Positions 60,229 through 64,000 of a stretch of DNA of 64,000 nucleotides are shown here, in pieces; within the stretch, counting starts at the first letter, position 1, and each line of letters starts with the position of its first letter. The notes beneath the pieces were generated by a model. The model was not told where the DNA came from, did no database searches, and saw nothing but the letters and a program-made list of their open reading frames with translations. This DNA comes from Frateuria_A sp051900415 (GTDB lineage: Bacteria > Pseudomonadota > Gammaproteobacteria > Xanthomonadales > Rhodanobacteraceae), in the NCBI RefSeq assembly GCF_051900415.1, contig NZ_JBHZGL010000012.1, positions 1 through 64,000 on the forward strand, written 5' to 3'. Both the position numbers and the translations under genes were made by a program.

Positions 60229-60251
60229 ATAGCGCTCGGCTGGCCCGCCAC

Positions 60252-60280
60252 TTGCTTAAAACTTGATCACTCCTTAAACT
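60252..60280 (+). promoter_or_regulatory. candidate promoter of the rplK operon
   Basis: TTGCTT (60252-60257), 17-bp spacer, TAAACT (60275-60280), located 136 nt before the rplK ATG in an AT-rich patch. It would start the L11 operon separately from secE-nusG. Confidence 0.6.
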
Positions 60281-60289
60281 ACGCGGTTC

Positions 60290-60316
60290 CACGCCGAGGT
60301 CTTTCGACTCGGCGTG
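60290..60316 (+). promoter_or_regulatory. 9-bp hairpin at the 5' end of the rplK leader
   Basis: CACGCCGAG (60290-60298) pairs with CTCGGCGTG (60308-60316), loop of 9 nt, right after the predicted start point. It could stabilise the mRNA or take part in L1 autoregulation, whose known target lies in the rplK leader. Confidence 0.5.
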
Positions 60317-60415
60317 TTCGCTTTTCGACGGCCTGCACGGAAAGCAGGCTCTCCACCGCCTGGAAGGCAAGTACGCGAGGAGCCGCAAGGCGCCTGCACT
60401 CGCAAGGAAAATCCC

Positions 60416-60844
60416 ATGGCAAAGAAAGTTGTCGGTTACATCAAGCTGCAGGTCAAGGCCGGTCAGGCCAATCCGTCGCCGCCGGTGGGCCCCGCCCTCG
60501 GTCAGCGCGGCCTCAACATCATGGAATTCTGCAAGGCGTTCAACGCCGCCACGCAGAAGATGGAGCCGGGCCTGCCGATCCCCGTGATCATCACGGCCTA
60601 TTCGGATCGCAGCTTCACCTTTATCACCAAGACCCCGCCCGCCACCGTGCTGATCAAGAAGGTCACCGGCGTCGCCAAGGGTTCGTCCAAGCCCAATACC
60701 GACAAGGTGGGCAAGATCACCCGCAAGCAGCTCGAAGACGTTGCGAAGCAGAAGGAGCCGGATCTGACGGCTGCGGATCTGGACGCTGCAGTGCGCACCA
60801 TTGCCGGTAGCGCGCGCAGCATGGGCCTGGTGGTGGAGGGTTAA
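60416..60844 (+). CDS. rplK: ribosomal protein uL11
   Basis: The 142-residue protein binds the GTPase-associated region of 23S rRNA. It begins MAKKVVGYIKLQVKAGQANPSPPVG (shortened family start: AKKV, then GPALGQRGLNIMEFCKAFN) and ends TIAGSARSMGLVV. ATG 60416 follows AAGGA. It is first in the L11-L1-L10-L7/L12 block. Confidence 0.98.
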   Translation: MAKKVVGYIKLQVKAGQANPSPPVGPALGQRGLNIMEFCKAFNAATQKMEPGLPIPVIITAYSDRSFTFITKTPPATVLIKKVTGVAKGSSKPNTDKVGKITRKQLEDVAKQKEPDLTAADLDAAVRTIAGSARSMGLVVEG

Positions 60845-60847
60845 GAC

Positions 60848-61558
60848 ATGGCAAAGATCACCAAGCGTATGAAAGCCGCCCAGGCCGCTGTGCAGCCGGG
60901 CAAGGTCTACGGGCTGGAAGACGCCCTGAACATCGTCAAGAACAACGCCAAGGCCAAGTTCGTCGAGTCCGTCGACGTGGCCGTGCGTCTGGGCATCGAC
61001 GCGAAGAAATCGGACCAGGGCGTGCGTGGTTCCTCGCTGCTGCCGCACGGCACCGGCAAGACCATCAAGGTCGCCGTGTTCTGCCCGCCGGGCGAGAAGG
61101 CCGAGGCCGCCAAGGCCGCTGGCGCCGATGCAGTCGGCATGGATGACCTGGCCGAGCGCATGCAGGGCGGCGACCTCGACTTCGGTCGCGTGATCGCCAC
61201 GCCGGACGCGATGCGCGTCGTCGGCAAGCTGGGCCAGTTGCTCGGCCCGCGCGGCCTGATGCCGAACCCGAAGGATGGCTCGGTCACCGCCGACGTGGTC
61301 ACCGCGGTCAAGAACGCCAAGGCCGGCCAGGTGAAGTTCCGCAACGACAAGGCGGGCATCATCCACGCCACCATCGGCAAGGCCAGCTTCGAGGCCTCGC
61401 AGCTCGCCGACAACCTCAACGCGCTGATCGGCGACCTGCTCAAGGCCAAGCCGGCCGCAGCCAAGGGCCAGTACCTGCAGAAGGTTGCCCTGTCCAGCAC
61501 GATGGGCGTGGGCGTGCCGGTCGACACTTCGTCGCTGAGCGCCGCTACCGCGAAGTAA
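60848..61558 (+). CDS. rplA: ribosomal protein uL1
   Basis: The 236-residue protein forms the L1 stalk and, in E. coli, represses its own operon. It shows ESVDVAVRLGIDAKKSDQGVRG, LPHGTGKTIKVAVF and LGPRGLMPNPKDGSVT, the usual L1 signature, and a complete C-terminus. It starts 3 nt after rplK. Confidence 0.98.
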   Translation: MAKITKRMKAAQAAVQPGKVYGLEDALNIVKNNAKAKFVESVDVAVRLGIDAKKSDQGVRGSSLLPHGTGKTIKVAVFCPPGEKAEAAKAAGADAVGMDDLAERMQGGDLDFGRVIATPDAMRVVGKLGQLLGPRGLMPNPKDGSVTADVVTAVKNAKAGQVKFRNDKAGIIHATIGKASFEASQLADNLNALIGDLLKAKPAAAKGQYLQKVALSSTMGVGVPVDTSSLSAATAK

Positions 61559-61571
61559 CACAAGTTCAAGC

Positions 61572-61605
61572 CCTCCGCGCCTGGTTGGGTGCGGAGGCAG
61601 TTTTT
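61572..61605 (+). terminator. terminator or attenuator after rplA
   Basis: CCTCCGC (61572-61578), 12-nt loop, GCGGAGG (61591-61597), then CAG and five T. It lies 13 nt after rplA and probably lowers readthrough into rplJL. Confidence 0.65.
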
Positions 61606-61897
61606 GAAGGCAGTCCCGGCTCCGGTCGGGTCAGCCGTCAAAGACCGCAGGCGCGATCGATGCGCGACGACGACGGGCAGGGAGCTCGTTACTGGCAGGG
61701 AATCGCCGTCGCCGCTTCACCTCGATCGCTTAATCGGCCGCAAGGCCAGCCGGCGTAGATGGTGTAGCCCTTCTCTGGAATGCATGTTCTGGAAAGGCCA
61801 CCACCCGGGATGCTCCGCATCCCCGACGTCACGGATGGCGTCGCCCAGGACCGCAGGCGGCAGGAGCCGTGAGCGGAGTTCTAAGTGGAGGAGTGCA
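61606..61897 (+). ncRNA. rplJ (L10) leader region
   Basis: The roughly 290 nt between the rplA hairpin and rplJ contain no gene. In E. coli and many bacteria the L10 leader RNA that binds L10(L12)4 for autoregulation lies exactly here. Several short complementary stretches, such as GGATGC and GCATCC near 61808-61823, suggest folding. The identity comes from position, not from a motif search. Confidence 0.5.
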
Positions 61898-62422
61898 ATG
61901 GCTCTTAATCTGACCCAGAAGCAAGAAGTAGTCGCCGAGCTGGCAGACGTCGCCGCTAAGGCCCACTCCTTGGTCGCCGCCGAGTACGCGGGCACCACGG
62001 TCGAGCAGATGACCGCGATGCGCAAGAAGGCCCGCGAGTCGGGCGTGTTCCTGAAGGTTGTCAAGAACACGCTGGTGTCGCGCGCCGTGGCTGGTACCGA
62101 GTTCGAGGTCGTCAAGGACGCCCTGACCGGTCCGCTGCTGTACGCGTTCTCGACCGAGGAGCCCGGTGCCGCCGGGCGTCTGATCAAGGAATTCGCCAAG
62201 ACCAACGACAAGCTCAAGCCGCGCCTCGTCGCAGTGGAAGGCAAGCTGCTGCCCGCCGCGCACGTCGACGTGCTGGCCGCGCTGCCGACCCGCGAACAGG
62301 CGCTGGCCATGCTGGCCCGCGTGCTGGCCGAGCCGGCGACGATGTTCGCCCGCGTGGTCAAGGCCGTGGCCGACCAGCAGGGTGGTGGCGAAGTCGCCGC
62401 CGAAGCCCCGGCTGAAGCCTAA
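61898..62422 (+). CDS. rplJ: ribosomal protein uL10
   Basis: The 174-residue protein carries the L7/L12 dimers on the ribosomal stalk. It shows LTQKQEVVAELADVAAKAHSLVAAEYAG, the RNA-binding RKKARESGVFLKVVKNTLVSRA and a C-terminal helix for L12 binding. ATG 61898 has GGAGGAG upstream. The longer open frame from 61589 lies in the leader and is not used. Confidence 0.97.
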   Translation: MALNLTQKQEVVAELADVAAKAHSLVAAEYAGTTVEQMTAMRKKARESGVFLKVVKNTLVSRAVAGTEFEVVKDALTGPLLYAFSTEEPGAAGRLIKEFAKTNDKLKPRLVAVEGKLLPAAHVDVLAALPTREQALAMLARVLAEPATMFARVVKAVADQQGGGEVAAEAPAEA

Positions 62423-62466
62423 GTCGCCTGCTTTCCGAACCTATTCAATTCCAGAGGTAAAACAAA

Positions 62467-62838
62467 ATGTCCCTGACCAACGAACAGATCGTTGAAGCCG
62501 TCGCCGCCAAGTCGCTGATGGAAGTGATGGACCTGGTGAAGGCCATCGAAGAGAAGTTCGGCGTTACCGCCGCCGCCCCGGTCATGATGGCCGCTGGCCC
62601 GGCCGCTGCCGGCCCGGCTGCCGAAGAGCAGACCGAGTTCGACGTGATCCTGAAGTCCGCCGGCGACAAGAAGGTCGACGTGATCAAGGCCGTCCGCGCC
62701 ATCACCGGCCTGGGCCTGAAGGAAGCGAAGGACCTGACCGAAGCCGGTGGCGTCGTGAAGGAAGCCGCTTCGAAGGAAGACGCTGCCAAGTTCAAGAAGG
62801 ACCTGGAAGCTGCCGGCGCCACGGTCGAACTGAAGTAA
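62467..62838 (+). CDS. rplL: ribosomal protein bL12 (L7/L12)
   Basis: The 123-residue acidic stalk protein has the N-terminal dimerisation helix (SLTNEQIVEAVAAKSLMEVMDLVKAIE), an Ala/Gly/Pro-rich hinge, and the C-terminal factor-binding domain EFDVILKSAGDKKVDVIKAVR...GLGLKEAKDLTEAGG (shortened). It follows rplJ by 44 nt. Confidence 0.98.
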   Translation: MSLTNEQIVEAVAAKSLMEVMDLVKAIEEKFGVTAAAPVMMAAGPAAAGPAAEEQTEFDVILKSAGDKKVDVIKAVRAITGLGLKEAKDLTEAGGVVKEAASKEDAAKFKKDLEAAGATVELK

Positions 62839-62879
62839 CCGGCGCCTTGCGCGCCGTCAGTTTGGCTTAGCGTCAAGCG

Positions 62880-62905
62880 AGCCTGGGGGCGCAAGCCCCC
62901 GGGCT
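62880..62905 (+). promoter_or_regulatory. hairpin (attenuator) between rplL and rpoB
   Basis: AGCCTGGGGGC (62880-62890), tetraloop GCAA, GCCCCCGGGCT (62895-62905). The 11-bp stem has a stable GNRA loop and only two T after it. E. coli has a partial attenuator and an RNase III site in this gap. The remaining 62906-63183 shows no gene. Confidence 0.65.
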
Positions 62906-63183
62906 TTGCCCGTTACGGATGTCGGCGTGCCGTCATCCGTGGTCCATGGAGGGCCCGCCGCAAACCAGCGCGCGTGCGCCGGGTTTGGCGGAGCCGGTCC
63001 CTGGGCCGGCAAGTTCGAAACGAGATGAGCACCTTTCGAAAGCAACAGGCACGGACGCTCTGAAGTTTGGGCATCCCGACTGCGGATTCATCCGAGTCCT
63101 CAATCGTGATTCCCACTTTCAGTCTTCAACCATTTAGCCGGTGTGTGCACCACCGGCGCCACTGCGAACCGAGGCGTCACCCC

Positions 63184-64000
63184 ATGACCTACTCGTTTAC
63201 CGAGAAGAAGCGCATCCGCAAGGATTTCGGCAAGCGCCCGCCCGTGCTGGGCGTGCCCAACCTGCTGACCATCCAGACCGATTCCTACCGTGAGTTCCTG
63301 CAGGAGCACATCGCGCCGAAGAAGCGCGAGGACAAGGGTCTGCACGCCGCGCTGAAGTCGGTGTTCCCGATTGCCAGCTATTCGGGCAACGCCGCCCTCG
63401 AGTACGTGGACTACCGCCTGGGCGAGCCGGCGTTCGACGAGCGCGAGTGCCGCAACCGCGGCATGACCTACGGCGCGCCGCTGCGCACCACCGTGCGCCT
63501 GGTGATCTACGACAAGGACAGCCCGGCGTCGAAGAAGGCCGTCAAGTACGTCAAGGAGCAGGAGGTCTACATGGGCGAGATCCCGCTCATGACCGACACC
63601 GGCACCTTCATCATCAACGGCACCGAGCGTGTCATCGTCTCGCAGCTGCACCGTTCGCCGGGCGTGTTCTTCGACCACGACCGCGGCAAGACGCACAGCT
63701 CGGGCAAGCTGCTGTTCTCCGCCCGCGTGATCCCTTACCGCGGCTCCTGGCTGGACTTCGAGTTCGACCCGAAGGACGCGCTGTTCACCCGCATCGACCG
63801 TCGCCGCAAGTTGCCGGTGACGGTGCTGCTGCGCGCGCTGGGCTACAACAACGAAGAGATGCTCGGCATTTTCTTCGAGCACAACGTGTTCCACCTGGGC
63901 AAAAAGGGCGGCACCACGCTGGAGCTGGTCGCCGAGCGCCTGCGCGGCGAAACGCTTACGTTCGACCTGATGATCGGCGACAAGGTGCTGGTCGAGGCCG
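63184..64000 (+). CDS. rpoB: RNA polymerase beta subunit, 5' part
   Basis: The frame runs from ATG 63184 to the window edge (272 codons of roughly 1,385). It opens TYSFTEKKRIRKDFGKRP and includes NLLTIQTDSYREFLQ, the GEIPLMTDTGTFIINGTERVIVSQLHRSPGVFFDHD block of the N-terminal beta domain, and YRGSWLDFEFDPKD. The rifampicin-resistance region lies beyond the window. It follows rplL in the conserved order. Confidence 0.98.
   Translation, partial: MTYSFTEKKRIRKDFGKRPPVLGVPNLLTIQTDSYREFLQEHIAPKKREDKGLHAALKSVFPIASYSGNAALEYVDYRLGEPAFDERECRNRGMTYGAPLRTTVRLVIYDKDSPASKKAVKYVKEQEVYMGEIPLMTDTGTFIINGTERVIVSQLHRSPGVFFDHDRGKTHSSGKLLFSARVIPYRGSWLDFEFDPKDALFTRIDRRRKLPVTVLLRALGYNNEEMLGIFFEHNVFHLGKKGGTTLELVAERLRGETLTFDLMIGDKVLVEA

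Noticed and set aside
61589..61897. N-terminal extension of rplJ
   Set aside because: The frame is open through the leader, but the family start MALNLTQKQ with GGAGGAG upstream is at 61898.

Overview
This window is GC-rich chromosomal DNA from a gammaproteobacterium, most likely a member of the Xanthomonadales/Lysobacterales and probably Rhodanobacteraceae (Rhodanobacter, Dyella or Luteibacter-like). The placement is an inference. It rests on the hemA-prfA block next to TPR lipoprotein-lolB-ispE-tRNA-Gln-prs-rplY-pth-ychF, on an effector carrying the Xanthomonadales type IV secretion signal domain, on SufT, and on many paired palindromic intergenic repeats. I ran no database search.

Layout. 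390-6913 is a chemotaxis operon: cheW, a transmembrane receptor, cheR, cheD, cheB, a second membrane-bound receptor-like protein and a STAS protein. 7163-8621 is an ECF sigma/anti-sigma pair with a divergent small membrane protein, followed by a secreted M13 peptidase, a small secreted protein and a Nudix hydrolase. 12358-14613 is an isolated KAP-family NTPase gene of lower GC, bracketed by two copies of a short palindrome. 15245-17248 holds a 5'-3' exonuclease, a nitroreductase and cytidine deaminase. 17402-21999 is a three-gene proton-translocating transhydrogenase whose first gene is separated from the other two by a second ECF sigma module on the opposite strand. 22060-31510 is mostly metabolic and housekeeping: SufT, a secreted M4 protease behind a long structured leader, a one-domain asparaginase, an AidB-like acyl-CoA dehydrogenase, a WrbA-like flavoprotein, YihY, a TlpA-like thioredoxin and acylphosphatase. 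31500-34129 is a four-gene operon of hydrolase, membrane protein, third ECF sigma and anti-sigma. 34241-36394 is a TPR/O-GlcNAc-transferase-like protein. 36593-38727 is a lipoprotein plus lipase pair that reads as an immunity/effector pair of the bacterial-killing type IV secretion system.

38797-48774 is a housekeeping block for translation, tetrapyrrole, isoprenoid and nucleotide precursors, in which IspE is fused in frame to an N-terminal GNAT acetyltransferase. 49201-57072 has two small secreted proteins, egtBD for ergothioneine, rsmC-rsuA for rRNA modification, a YkgJ-like cysteine-cluster protein, SelO and thioredoxin 2. 57245-64000 is the classical tRNA-Tyr/Gly/Thr-tuf-tRNA-Trp-secE-nusG-rplKAJL-rpoB region. 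rpoB runs off the right edge.

The best leads are the lipase effector/immunity pair, the GNAT-IspE fusion, a receptor-like protein that carries a CheZ-like DxxxQ motif and shares a C-terminal peptide with CheD, the flanked KAP NTPase gene, and the folded leader of the M4 protease gene. No CRISPR array, insertion-sequence transposase, integrase or prophage gene was seen.
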